Below are positions 21,860 through 32,620 of a stretch of DNA of 64,000 nt, in pieces; positions within the stretch are counted from its first letter, which is position 1; the number at the start of each line of letters is the position of its first letter. The translations under genes were made by a program, and so were the position numbers. Source of the stretch: Zasmidium citrigriseum (lineage: Eukaryota > Ascomycota > Dothideomycetes > Mycosphaerellales > Mycosphaerellaceae); the NCBI GenBank assembly GCA_002786025.1, contig NHNW01000025.1:372001-436000 (forward strand). Reading direction: 5' to 3'. The notes beneath the pieces were generated by a model, which was not told the DNA's origin, did not search any database, and was given only the letters and a program-made list of their open reading frames with translations.

Positions 21860-23287
21860 ATGGAGTCTTTGGAACCAACAGATACGAGGGCCACCAAATC
21901 TTCCATAAGGACCTCTGGCGGCCAATCTGAGGTGCTCGACCGGGTGATAACAGCGGCAAGCAGCATCAGGTCCAAGTTCTCTATCCGTGCAACCGGACCT
22001 TCAGCAGTCTTCAACCCAACGAATATTCGACTTCGCCTACACAGGCATGGAAGCGATGGATTCGAACATCCATCTCGGGATATGGCGTTCATCTGGCGAT
22101 CCAGAGATAACAGAAAGGGCCGTGTGTCGATTGCCCTGCCCCGCGAGGCAGTACAGGAGTCGTCAACAACGCCACGCTTCTCAGCCAGCGGCCGACAAGT
22201 TGGCAAGGGAATAGTGAAGATGTTCACAGTCTTTCCGTACTTCGACATGGCATACTTGGTGGGACTGTCATTCGCCATTGGATCTGCAATATTCGTTGCC
22301 AATGGCTTTATCTGCCTTTTGCCAATTGCGTTCCCGGAGTTGAAGTTCGAGGGCGAGCCAAGGACCATATCTGGCGGATTGACCTCGTTCATCGGAGCGC
22401 TTGCCTATCAAGTTGGTGGCGTTCTTGCGTATTTGGAGGCAGTCAATGATGGCTCTTTCCACGGCTCGGTCATGAGACGCTTCATAGACGGCAAAGAAGA
22501 CGAGGAGAAGCAGCTGACGAAGGCCAAGCTGCACGACTTCTTCCATCGTATGCTCCCGGGAAGAGATTCGGTGACTGGCGACAGCATCTTGGATCCGCCG
22601 ACAGGATGGCCGACCCCATCTAGGACAGCATCAATTGCACGTCGCGGTGCGTTGGATCTAGGAGCAGAAGACCAAGCCACGCATGAATACTCCCGCTTCC
22701 GATGGTGGCCAACCTGGGTCAACTTCAAGAAACACTATGTCTTTGAGATCGGCTTCCTGGCATGCACCATCCAGTTCATCTCGGCGACGCTGTACATGGT
22801 CGTCGGTACTGTCGATCTCCCTGGCATCCTGAGCACCTTGAAGCCCTGGCAGGAGAATTTGGCATACTGGATACCCAACATTGTCGCGAGTCTTGGCTTC
22901 ATTGTGGCATCCACGCTCTTCATGTTAGAAACACAGGATCGATGGTTCAGACCGCAACCCAGGGTTCTCGGCTGGTGGATTGGGCTGTGGGCCCTGCTTG
23001 GCTCGATTGGTTTCGAGCTCTGTGCGGCATTCGGACCGGCCACTTATCATTCCCACAATGCCGAGTTTCAATCTTCCGTTTCCACGACCTGGGCCTCGGG
23101 CTGCTTCCTGGTCTCCAGTCTTTTGCAATGGTAAGAGCAGCCGACGATCCCGGCATGATTTCGAAGCATGGCGACACTTTTGCTAACTTGTTCCAGGTAC
23201 GAGGCTGTAAACAAAAGCACGGTCGAGGAGCTTCACGATGAGCCAGCGGACGCAAAAGCTTTCCATCTGCAATCAGTGCACATGTAG
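21860..23287 (+). CDS. Polytopic membrane protein of unknown function
   Basis: Coding join 21860-23130 and 23197-23287 (453 aa), with a 66 bp intron carrying a GCTAAC branch site. About 120 hydrophilic residues precede seven to eight hydrophobic segments, including FDMAYLVGLSFAIGSAIFVA, GGLTSFIGALAYQVGGVLAY, FEIGFLACTIQFISATLYMV, VASLGFIVASTLFML and WWIGLWALLGSIGFEL. I recall this layout (ISGGLTSFIGALAYQVGG, YWIPNIVASLGFIVAST) from uncharacterised integral membrane proteins conserved in ascomycetes. The splice restores QWYEAVNK at the C-terminus. Transport or receptor roles are possible, but no motif decides. Confidence 0.8.
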
Positions 23288-24735
23288 AGATCGCAAGTTC
23301 CAAGATAAAGCTTCCCGGGCCGCCATCACGCGAGTGAATAACCTCGCTTGAGCTCTCTTCATTGGAGTTCAGCCTTGTATATGTTGACACAAACATAGTC
23401 TGGACCTTATAGGACCACGCCGCCGGATCTTGTGGCATTCGCGGGGTCTGTCATCGCTGCCGACTAATCATGCCTTGGAAACTTTCGGATTGGCTGGCCA
23501 GAAGCGGCAGCTAGTGGAAGACAAGAATCTCAGTGGCACAGATTGCTCCAACACAGGGGTCCCACGTGGAGCGCTCATGGCCTTGAGCTCAAGCCCCGCA
23601 GACATTTCAAGGGAAACGACTCGCCGGGAAGTGCGCCTCAATCACTCAATCACACGGCAACAGCGTGACACCCAGAAGAGTCAACCACGTTACATCCTAC
23701 CGGCGTCCAATGGCATGTCTTGGGTTGACCGCTATCATAGTTTGTCAGCCGTTGGAGTATTTGTACTCTTTCGGCATGGGGACGCTGTCTGATGTCCTTT
23801 CTGCAAGCTGCAGCCCATGGCGGTGGTCGCATTCGGACACCTGAGGGCCTGCACATGCCAATCTTCAGGACGAACGACGCCGTCTGCAACTCTGAACATG
23901 CGGCTATTTGCAGAGAACGAACGAGATGATGAGAGGGGCTTCCGGGCAGCGCGAACGCCTCAGAGACGGCATTGTAATCTCCAGGGTGGACGTTGACGAT
24001 ACAGCCGCTCAAAATCCCATCGAAGCGCCTGCTGCATAGACAATACTGGACCATCGGAACGGATCAACAAGCGTCTATCAATCTACTTGATGCCTGTCGC
24101 CATGTGGTGCGTTCGGACATGAGGCCGAACAGACTGACTACCATTCGACGGCCGGTGACTGGACCTCTTGCCAAGGAGCCTACAGAAGTACACCTGAATG
24201 GGCAGCTTCTTGAGGTCGACACCGGGCCGTTGTCCCGGCTGGCGCTCGCGTACTCCCACAAGCATCGCACGCGAGCATTCGAAGCAAGCCATGTTGTTCA
24301 AAGGTCTGACGCTAGTCCGTAATAAGAAGTTACTGGACGCGCACGGGCCATTTTTGCATGCCGGCGGTCCCGACGCTGGCAGAAAGCTTGCGATGGCTCA
24401 TTATTCCTGCCAAGATCGATTCACGAGCGCATTGTCTGGGCACCTACCGGATTCAGCATGTATAGGCAGGCGAGAGCACGCAAGTGGTCTTCACATGGAT
24501 GACTCGCTTTTGTGAAAGCCAGGAAGACACCTCACGCTCCCACGCTGCAGATACACGAGCGAGAGCAAGGTCATCGCTATTCCGCTTTGGGCACTTACTG
24601 AACTTCTGTCACAGCCTACAGCAGAGTGTCGCGCCTGGTATGCGCTCAAGCCACGGCGACAGCCACCAGACATCTCGAGACCTGGACGCTGTTAATAATG
24701 CGGGGCAGGGAGGAGAGTCCGACCGTGATTCAACA
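23288..24735. other. Long intergenic region upstream of the bZIP gene
   Basis: About 1.45 kb without a gene I can support. Open frames on both strands are short and overlapping, and they lack family motifs and consistent introns. The region probably contains the 3' UTR of the membrane protein and an extended promoter of the bZIP gene. Confidence 0.45.
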
Positions 24736-24740
24736 TATAA
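24736..24740 (+). promoter_or_regulatory. TATA-like element of the bZIP gene
   Basis: A TATAA sequence lies 134 bp before the chosen ATG. It is followed by an A/C-rich leader (near 24833-24873) typical of fungal 5' UTRs. This supports starting the protein at 24874 rather than at the upstream Met of the same frame. Confidence 0.35.
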
Positions 24741-24873
24741 GTCTTATGATATCTCTCAGGTAATCTATGAAGAGCTGCAAGACCGACAAGACCTCGCGCC
24801 ATCACAAAGACCTAAGTCATCGCTCGAACATTCCAACATCCACTACACATACCATCATCACACCGCTAGAGCC

Positions 24874-25517
24874 ATGACTAGCCATCCGAACGCATATCTT
24901 TGGGAGTCGGAAATACCAGCATTGATGCTTGACGACGTGCAAGACTACCAGCAACAGGGTCTGCAACCACTCTGGCCTTGGGTAAGTCTGGCAAACGCCT
25001 CTCAGTCGAGTATAATGTTGACGATAGATCAGGCATACGATCCTAGCGGATACGAGCCACAATCTGAGAACTCCATGCCTGCGACCCCAGATTCAGCATT
25101 TCACGACTCATCGCTGGAATTCCCATTCTACCATGCGGAGGACTTGATCGACCTGGAGAGGATCGGCACCCCAATGAGCGATTCTCAAGAAGCTAAAGTC
25201 AACATCGAGCCCACCGGCACCGGCGCGACCAAACGTATTCGACGGCGAGAACAGAATCGTGCTTCGTGAGTTCTCCTTCGCTGGGGTGGACAGTTTGCCA
25301 GTACTGACATTGTTCCAGGCAACGTGCCTACCGAGATAGACAGCGAGGGAAGATCGCCGAGCTGCAGTCCAAAGTAGTAGCACTCAAAGCCCAGAACGAG
25401 AAGCTGCTCGCACGAAACAACATGCTCGAGGCTGCACACCAACGAGATCGATCACAAGCTACAAAGTCTCATGTGCGACAAAGTCCCACAAGTAATCCAA
25501 GCAGTCGCGGGACATGA
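24874..25517 (+). CDS. bZIP transcription factor
   Basis: Coding join 24874-25265 and 25319-25517 (196 aa), with a 53 bp intron inside the basic region. The DNA-binding region is RRREQNRASQRAYRDRQR with the invariant Asn and Arg spaced as N-x7-R. It is followed by a short leucine zipper (LQSKVVALKAQNEKLLARNN). The N-terminal 120 residues are acidic and rich in Gln, Ser and Pro, a plausible activation region. QRAYRDRQR is typical of the fungal AP-1/YAP or Kapc-like groups, but the short zipper and truncated C-terminus (no C-terminal Cys-rich domain visible) argue against a YAP1 redox sensor. The start could be the earlier Met at 24484, but that extension looks non-coding. Confidence 0.82.
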
Positions 25518-26547
25518 AGCGTCTCTTTGGTAGTTGTCAGCAATGCTTGCCATTCTCGTCTTGCCGCATCGATCTAATGACGAAACAGGAGCTTCTTTCT
25601 TTGCGATGATCCCCGGCATTGGCGGGTGTACCGGTTGCACGCATCCGACATGCAGGGCGGCAGCGGCTTTTGATGCCGAGCAATGAGCGTTCAGAGCGAG
25701 TCTAGGTACAGGTGGCTATATTTGTTCACAGCCCAAAGAAAGTATGCATTGCCGTCTTGGTCCAATGAATTGACGGCATCTCTCCTCTCAAAGCCCGACT
25801 GCTCTTGAGTCGTCAAACATCACGACAGTCATTGTTGCAAGTCTTCGCCGTTCGCATGACGATGAAGGGCCTCGATCACGTTGTAAATTCCAACTGCCAA
25901 CGTTTCTGAACGTGCTGACGCTCATCGTAGAGTCCCGTTGACAACGGAGTCTCGATTCTTGGAACGGTGGTACCACCCATCAATTCGCAGAGCACCTCCT
26001 TGAATGATCCAATTCTTACAGCTATGCGCCACTCCAGACTGAGCCTCCTGAACGTCTCTCGAGCTGTCTCTCGGTACTCTCTCAGCTCTCATAGGCCGGA
26101 CTGATTTCTCTGCTTCCCCGACCACAAAGTCTTCGGCACTGCCCACACTCCAGCTCTGGGACATGAGTGTCTCACTCATCTGCCCTCTTCTCCCACGGTC
26201 ACGAGCTGTTGAAGACGGCAAAGGGCCTTTGGTCCATCTGTCAACTGCCACCGATGAGCTCTACGATAATGTCCATCTTCACTTCACCGCAACGGCCAGC
26301 CATGCCATGCAGGCTGTTACTCCTGTCATGTGCTCCAAGGGCGAAATCTAGACATTGAAGCAGGAGGTATATGAAGCACTGGCAAGAACATCAGTGAGTA
26401 CTCTTCATCCAACAAGCATCTACAGCAATCAGCATTTCCTCAATCATCATACTCACCTAGTCACTCTTTGGCGATCTTGCCTAGTCACTCGTTTTTCAAA
26501 CTACTTTGCTACAAGCGTTTCCCGTTACAACGACGACCACTACAACA
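25518..26547. other. Intergenic region without a gene
   Basis: About 1 kb between the bZIP gene and the secreted cysteine-rich gene. It contains a T/C-rich stretch and short frames only. The last 150 bp (CAACAAGCATCTACAG-like text) resembles a leader of the downstream gene. Confidence 0.45.
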
Positions 26548-27489
26548 ATGTGGCGGATAATTCTCTCGCTATTCCTAATCGCCCCAACGGCACACTCTTT
26601 CCAGCCTCGACAGGCACCTACCCCCGACCTCAAATTCTCTTGCCCAAAACAACTCAAGAACAGCCTTTGCTGCTCAAACGACCTGCAATCCAATGGCGCA
26701 GTCAAAGACTGCCAGGAGAGTCGATTCATCATCCCAAACGTTGGTAAGTCACGAACAGCCACCTAAACTGAACTACCTTTCCTAACGACTCCCACAGACT
26801 CCGACTACCTCGTCGACCGCTGCACAACCTCGCAACTCAACGCCGGCTACGACACCCCCGTCTGCTGCAACACCAAAGTTCGAACCTACAAATTCGAAAA
26901 CGGCGCCCCGATTTTCATCGGGGTGAACTGCATGGACGCCGAAGACGCCTCCGTCGGGTTGGAGAAACGTATGCCGGGCTCGAAGACCGCTATACAGCCG
27001 TTGGATATCGACCACTTCACTAAGATCTCGCCGCTTGATCATCGACAGGAGCAGGTTCCTACTGCTACGATTCCGAAAGTTCGCAGTCTGCCGACTTTCG
27101 CCCCTCATGTTGTGAATGGTGTTCATGGGGATAGTGCCCAAACTCCCACGCCGCTCTGGAGGACTCGACGATCCGGCAAGAAGCACGCACGAAGGAACTT
27201 GAAGAAAGCGTCGAAGTCGGAGAACAGTGTCGCGAATACGATCATCAGTGATTTGAACTCTGCTAGCTCGAGGGCTATTGTAAGGAGTACTGGAACCAAG
27301 ACCCGAGCTGTGGCACGTTCTGCTCTTCCGAGCAAGACTGCTAGCAAGATGGGTAACAAGGAGAAGAGACAGGTCGGGGGATTGACGCAGACTTTGACGG
27401 GTCTGCTGAGTCTTTCGAATGGAACCATTGCGAGAAGGGTTGCTTTGGGGAGGAGGCAGATGGAGGCGATGCTTGCGAGATTGGTTTGA
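26548..27489 (+). CDS. Secreted hydrophobin-like eight-cysteine protein with long basic tail
   Basis: Coding join 26548-26743 and 26798-27489 (295 aa), with a 54 bp intron. A signal peptide is clear (MWRIILSLFLIAPTAHS, then FQPRQ). The next 90 residues carry eight cysteines in the order C, CC, C, C, CC, C, the order seen in hydrophobins. The spacings are about 8, 12, 18, 13 and 20 residues, longer at the end than classical class II hydrophobins. After the last Cys comes a tail of about 190 residues that is rich in Lys, Arg, Ser and Ala. It contains several dibasic sites (GLEKR, RTRRSGKK, NKEKRQ, RRVALGRR) that a Kex2-type protease could cut. The Cys region may coat surfaces; the tail is unusual. 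The homology to hydrophobins is an inference from cysteine pattern only. Confidence 0.75.
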
Positions 27490-27911
27490 TGGTGAACGTT
27501 TCTGAAGACTCAGCTGGGTTTGTTAGGTTACATACACTGAGACGGACGAGATTGACGACTTTTTGGGTTTCTGGGAGTTGACAGCGGCAAGAAGTCTAGA
27601 CAGCCGACCTCATTTCCCTTGGTGAAGCGGGCATAATGTAAACAGTGCTGAATGACAGGAAGTGCTCACATTCCATCTTTTGATTTCAGGCAGAATCTTG
27701 TTCATCCTCCAAAGCAATCCGCTAATAACGGCGAAGAGCCGCCCTGTCTCGTGCATCAGAAGTAGCAAATGTGAGGGAAAGCATTTGAGCTGCACATGGT
27801 CCATTCAGACGAATTGAGCACATCAATCCAGCCTCTTCGATGGCACTTGAGCAAAGTGTTGGGCCTCAACATGCTTCTCTCTCGATCAAATCTTCGTCCG
27901 CCACACCCCAG
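27490..27911. other. Convergent intergenic region
   Basis: About 420 bp of 3' flanks between the cysteine-rich gene and the unknown minus-strand gene. No feature is supported. Confidence 0.45.
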
Positions 27912-29197
27912 CTACTCAAGGTCAGGGATGTCCTCATCATCGTCCTTCTTGTGAAACACCTTCAGGTCATTGAGGCGTGGCACGTCTAGACCTCCGGCAA
28001 ATAGTGGCTCCATGCCCGCTCTCTCGGCGGCGGCTTTGATAAGACCGGAAAGGTTATCCTCGTCCCAAGATTTGGCGAGGACGTGCACCATGTATGGACT
28101 CATGTGGTCTATCAACCAACTCTGGTCCTTGATCCTGTTCAGCACACAGGGACAATCGACTTCAAATATCTGACGGTATTTCGCCTCGGCGGTCTTGAGT
28201 CGCTTCCGAGAATTGGCCTGGTCTGCAGTCAGAATTCTGCAACTCATGCGCAGCTTTCAATCCATACCGTCTTGTGCTTATGCGTTGCCCCCTCGCGCTC
28301 GTTTGGGAAGTTGTCCCTCAGGTAGAGGTTCTTCTTGCAACCCCCCAAGCGGCAAGTGCCATCAAATCCGATGATGGCGGTGAAGAGCTTGGGGTCTGTC
28401 ATGAGCTCGTTCATGAACTTGGAGATTGCTTCGGGATCCATAATCTCGCAGTCGCATTCGCCACGAGGGAGAATGAAGGTGACGAAGGCCCGCTGTTGCA
28501 CTTGATACCACTCTGGATCCTTGCCGCACTTGCATTTGCTCTTCACAGGGTCTTCGTGGCTTGAGGGCTGACTTTGGAAGGTGAAGATGCCATAGTCATG
28601 AAGAGACAGCAGACCAGGGACCAATGGTTGCGTCTCTTCGTGGATTGGGCCCATGTAGTAGGGAGTGAACTCCTGATCAAATGTCAGTCATGAAGGCGAA
28701 ATGTTGAAATTGTAGACATGAACACTTACATGGTCGCCGCGCAGGTATTGGCGGTTGAGCTCGAGGACGCAGGACCAGTCTGGCGCCGTAGCCCACAGAT
28801 AGAGTAAGTATCTGTCTTTTTCGGAGAAATCGCCGTTCATGCGGGCTTCAGAGCGTGCAGCGACATCGTCAGGGAGGTCGTCGTCGTAGGCGTCGGAGCC
28901 CTCTGATGAACACGATGTGTCACGTCCATGCGAATCGGCGTGAGCGGGAGACTCGGTCGACGGAGACTTGATTGAGCGCGATTGTGAAGAGCGAGAGTTG
29001 GGCATTCTGACACGCGCCTTGCGCGGCGTGCCAGATACGAATTGGACTGGCATGGCCGGCGTCTGGATAACTCCCAAGGCGTGGTTGGTGGAGGAGATGT
29101 CTGTGCGAAGGGAGCGAGAAGAGATTGAACGGCGAGTGAGGTCGAGATGGGGAGCTCGGCTGCCTAGAATCTCCAGGGCGTGGAAAGAGCGACTGCT
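27912..29197 (-). CDS. Conserved protein of unknown function with clustered cysteines; 5' end unresolved
   Basis: Best reading: complement of join 27912-28217, 28268-28672 and 28730 to about 29197. The introns are 50 bp (28218-28267) and 57 bp (28673-28729). The first 45 codons of the first visible exon look coding but have no ATG, so either an upstream exon supplies the start or translation begins at 29053. The N-terminal third is Ser/Arg-rich. The middle has KCKCGKDPEW, GECDC and CRLGGCKKN, a possible metal-binding set, and a CPC motif follows. The C-terminus is acidic (KKDDDEDIPDLE). I do not recognise the family. The second intron was placed by its CTGAC branch and by joining HKHKT to ANSRKR without a frameshift. 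Confidence 0.6.
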
Positions 29198-29579
29198 CAC
29201 GCGCGACAGGCATCTAGCACGAATATCAGCACTTAGAAAACCTCACATTAAGGTATTGATGCTAACTAGAGAAATCTAAGGCTCTCACGTAAGAGAGCGA
29301 AAACAGGTAAAGTAAACCAATGATACTCGAAGTCACCGACAACCTCGTCAGTGATTGCGAGAGCTTGACAAGCTCGTTGGAGCAACATCAAGTTGACTGC
29401 AGTCCAGCCAGTCCCTCATAATGATATGCACATCTTTTGCCATTCCCATGCAGCCTTCTGCAGTCTCCCATTCGCCGTAGCGCCGTCGCTAATCCAAAGA
29501 GTCGTATCCATGCGTCGTCAATCATAACACATCTTACAATGTCGTTTGCAAGCACCCATCCCCTGTCCTTCTCATCTTT
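29198..29579. other. Intergenic region between two minus-strand genes
   Basis: About 380 bp. It may include the missing first exon and promoter of the upstream-facing unknown gene and the 3' UTR of the APQ12-like gene. I could not place an exon with confidence. Confidence 0.4.
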
Positions 29580-30069
29580 TCAATACCACCCCGCCTGCCG
29601 CCGTCCACCGCCCCTCTGATGCATGAGCCGCGCAACCCGCTCTTGATCCTTGAACTTCTGGTACTCCCCATTCCACGTCTCAAACCAGTACTGGATATCC
29701 TCTGCCACCCCATCCGGACCTCTGGTGTACATCCACAGCGCCAGCCCCGCCAGCCCACCCCAGAACACTAGTCTCCACGCGAGCCGCACCCAGAAGAGCA
29801 CCGTTTGATAGAGCATATCGAGGATCTTGAGCGAGACGAGGACGATGATGAGGAGGAGCGCGATGGTCGCGAGGTCGGGCTTTTGCGAGAGCTGGTCGAC
29901 GATGGGGACAAGGTAGGATTTAAGCGTCGACATGACGCCGAAGAGCTGGCGGGCGTAGGGAAGAGTGCCGGCGTGGTCGCCCATAGCGTACGCTGCCCAG
30001 TCTGGAAAGCATTTGTTGGCTTGAGGTCGTTTCGGAGATATACTGCTACGTACCTTGTACTATGTCCAT
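29580..30069 (-). CDS. APQ12: APQ12-like nuclear envelope / nuclear pore biogenesis protein
   Basis: Coding complement of join 29580-29992 and 30054-30069 (142 aa), with a 61 bp intron. Two closely spaced membrane segments (LATIALLLIIVLVSLKIL and LVFWGGLAGLALWMYTRG) are joined by a short amphipathic stretch, the layout of the Apq12 family. Apq12 resides in the nuclear envelope and ER and, with Brl1 and Brr6, supports nuclear pore assembly and lipid homeostasis. The family resemblance is moderate and based on topology, length and the MYTRGPDGV region. Exon 1 encodes only MDIVQ plus one base. The gene is divergent from the tubulin cofactor E gene, about 260 bp away. Confidence 0.75.
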
Positions 30070-30331
30070 GGTGTGCCGTTTCTTGTTGTTGATGAAGCTT
30101 GCGTGACCCGAACTATGTGTTGTAACTGCTGCTGGAGGGTCTTTCGTCTTGATCTCGTGAGGTAGGGACGTTTGCGCGTGGGTCGGAAATCATGCAGGTC
30201 TCATGAGGAGTGGGAGTTGAAGGTGAAGTGTCTCAGAAGCTGTGGAGAAACTTGCACCGCCACAACTCAAATTGAACGCGCCAATTCACTTGGTCGCGGG
30301 CCATCACAAGACAAGACAACAACCACATCTC

Positions 30332-32080
30332 ATGGCTGACTTTTACATTGGCCAGCGGCTCAGTCTGAAGGGACAGCCATGTACTGTTCAGTACGTCGGT
30401 GCGGTCGCCGACAAGCCTGGCACTTGGCTGGGCGTAGAATGGGACGACCCTGAACGAGGCAAGCATGATGGGACTCATAATGGGAAGAAGTACTTCGAAT
30501 GTATGTTGAAGTCCTCTCTATTTCAACAAAGACCAGATTTTGAAACTTACATCACAGGCAGAAACCCATCGCCTCGAGCAGCATCGTTCTTGAAGCCAAG
30601 CCAGCCATGGGACAAGCCCAGGACATTCCTTCAGGCTCTCCGAGAGAAGTACATGCCCGAAGACGCTGGGACCGGCGGAGAGATTGTCTACTTCTCGACG
30701 AAGCAGGCAGAAGAAGTCGGCTTCGAGAAATTTGCTCGACGGCAGGCTCAACTGCAAGGCATCCATGTTTTGGTTCTGGATCGGATGCAAATTCGTGCGA
30801 ACCAGGCCCAAAACGAAGACGAGGAAATCGCACAGCTCTGTACGAATGTTACTGAGCTGGACTTGAGCGGGAACCTGTTCGAGTCTCTGGATGAGATCAT
30901 ACAGCTCGCCAGCCTCTTTCCGAAGCTTTCGCTTCTCAATCTCAGCGGCAACCGATTCGCAGTCGGCCGTGATGCCAGCATGCTTCCGACTGTACGAACA
31001 CTAAACCTTTCCGATACATGGCTTGGCTGGGAAGGCATTCTCTCGACGACAGCAAGCTTTCCGGCTCTGCGAAAGCTCACTGCAGCTAGCAACGGCCTGA
31101 AATCGCTGTGTAAGGGACCACTGCCGGCGAATGTTCAAGACCTTGACTTGTCCGACAACGTCTTCTCACAACTGTCAAGCTTAGAGCCTCTACGATTCTG
31201 CTCTGAACTGCGGACGCTAACGCTCAAGCGAAATCAAATAAGCACTGTCAGTGATAATCAAGGATCATCACCTGCAGGTGTTGTGAGCGAGACCGTGGAC
31301 ACGCTGGATCTGGCTCACAATGCCATCTCATCATGGTCATTTTTCGATATCATCATCGACGCATACCCGTCTTTGAGGCATCTGATTTCGACAGGCAACC
31401 CTTTGTATGAAGGCCTACGCTCTGCAGAAGGCAAGCCGCTGTCCACGCAAGACGGATACATGCTTACCATTGCTCGAATGCCACAATTGGATATGTTGAA
31501 CTACAGCAAGATCACTGAGAAAGAGAGATTGAACTCTGAGACGTACTACCTCGGCCAAATTGCGGTGGAGCTGGGTAAGAGACCAGCGGAGGAACAACAA
31601 AAGGTGCTGCAGGCGCATCCACGATGGAAAGCTCTCTGCGAAGAATACGGCGAGCCGTCAGTCCGACGAACACCCAAAGCCGACGAAGTAGATCCGAGCA
31701 GCCTTGCTGCACGGCTGCTGAAAGTCACATTCGTCCTTTCACCTGGAGTCTTGCCCGAGTCGTCCACAAAGACGTGGGAGCGAGAAATACCGAAGACTCT
31801 CAACATCTATGCGATCCTTGGCCTTGTGGGAAAGGAGTTGGGCATCATGCCACTCAAGCTCCGCTTGGTATGGGAGACAGGCGAGCGAGATCCGATGAGT
31901 CTGGTCGATGGGTATAAGGGGCCGGATTGGTGGGACAGCAGCGATGAGAGCGAGGATGAGAGCATGGGAAGTGGACAGTCAGTCATGAGAGAAGTTGAGC
32001 TTGTGCCGGGAACAAGAGCTATTGGCACGTATGTAGAGGGCCGTACAGCGCGGATAAGAGTGGCGCTGCGGGCGAAATAG
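30332..32080 (+). CDS. TBCE: Tubulin-folding cofactor E (TBCE; Pac2/Alp21)
   Basis: Coding join 30332-30500 and 30558-32080 (563 aa). The 57 bp intron is in frame and free of stops, so an intron-retaining frame looks open; the true junction restores KYFECRNPSPR. TBCE takes alpha-tubulin from cofactor B and helps assemble or recycle tubulin heterodimers. The N-terminus is a CAP-Gly domain (GTWLGVEWDDPERGKHDG, about residues 3-75). Leucine-rich repeats follow (for example VTELDLSGNLF, LSLLNLSGNRF, VQDLDLSDNVF; about residues 150-370). The C-terminal 80 residues are a ubiquitin-like domain (LRLVWETGERDPM). Length and domain order match the family. Confidence 0.93.
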   Translation: MADFYIGQRLSLKGQPCTVQYVGAVADKPGTWLGVEWDDPERGKHDGTHNGKKYFECMLKSSLFQQRPDFETYITGRNPSPRAASFLKPSQPWDKPRTFLQALREKYMPEDAGTGGEIVYFSTKQAEEVGFEKFARRQAQLQGIHVLVLDRMQIRANQAQNEDEEIAQLCTNVTELDLSGNLFESLDEIIQLASLFPKLSLLNLSGNRFAVGRDASMLPTVRTLNLSDTWLGWEGILSTTASFPALRKLTAASNGLKSLCKGPLPANVQDLDLSDNVFSQLSSLEPLRFCSELRTLTLKRNQISTVSDNQGSSPAGVVSETVDTLDLAHNAISSWSFFDIIIDAYPSLRHLISTGNPLYEGLRSAEGKPLSTQDGYMLTIARMPQLDMLNYSKITEKERLNSETYYLGQIAVELGKRPAEEQQKVLQAHPRWKALCEEYGEPSVRRTPKADEVDPSSLAARLLKVTFVLSPGVLPESSTKTWEREIPKTLNIYAILGLVGKELGIMPLKLRLVWETGERDPMSLVDGYKGPDWWDSSDESEDESMGSGQSVMREVELVPGTRAIGTYVEGRTARIRVALRAK

Positions 32081-32620
32081 AAGTGCTTTTCGAATGAACC
32101 TGAGGTCAACGTGGACTGCGTGAAACTACGACATTAGGCCAAATGTCCTACGAATTCTGTGACGGGGTGTATCTCACTGCTCAGCCACAAGTTCGTCGGC
32201 GCAGTTTTGCAAGCAGCCCACAGTGTGCATATCAGTGAGCCAGCCATGGACAAGTTCTTCGGGCGCCTGCTGGCGGTTACTCTCACAGCCACTCGCTGTG
32301 TCCGCAGCCCTTATGCCACAAATACACGGTGAGTTTGCTGCGGCGACCTGTGACTGTTTGACCGCGACAAAACATTCACCTACGTTTGGATTCCGCCGCC
32401 AAAGTCACGCGGTGTCTCTTTCCTGCCAGTGACTCAATGTCGCTGCCTCAGGACGTCGGCTTTAATTGATCCACCGTGGTTGTGCTTGCCTTTGCAGCAT
32501 CTTCAACCTCAGCTTCTGCATCAGAGTCGCAACTTTTTCTTCATCTAACACACAACTCGAACACCCTCGACTAACATCACAAACCACTGGAGACTTCACT
32601 ACTCCACTTTCTCGACCAAA
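32081..32620. other. Intergenic region upstream of tRNA ligase
   Basis: About 540 bp containing the TBCE 3' flank and the tRNA ligase promoter and leader. The last 100 bp (ACACACAACTCGAACACCC-like) have the C/A-rich character of a fungal 5' UTR. No gene is supported. Confidence 0.45.

Noticed and set aside
23430..24480. Possible small genes or a decayed gene between the membrane protein and bZIP genes
   Set aside because: No open frame exceeds about 135 codons, none matches a known family, and none gives a consistent exon chain.
24484..24873. Extended N-terminus of the bZIP protein from an upstream Met
   Set aside because: The extra 130 codons are compositionally random, span a TATA-like element, and look like promoter and leader.
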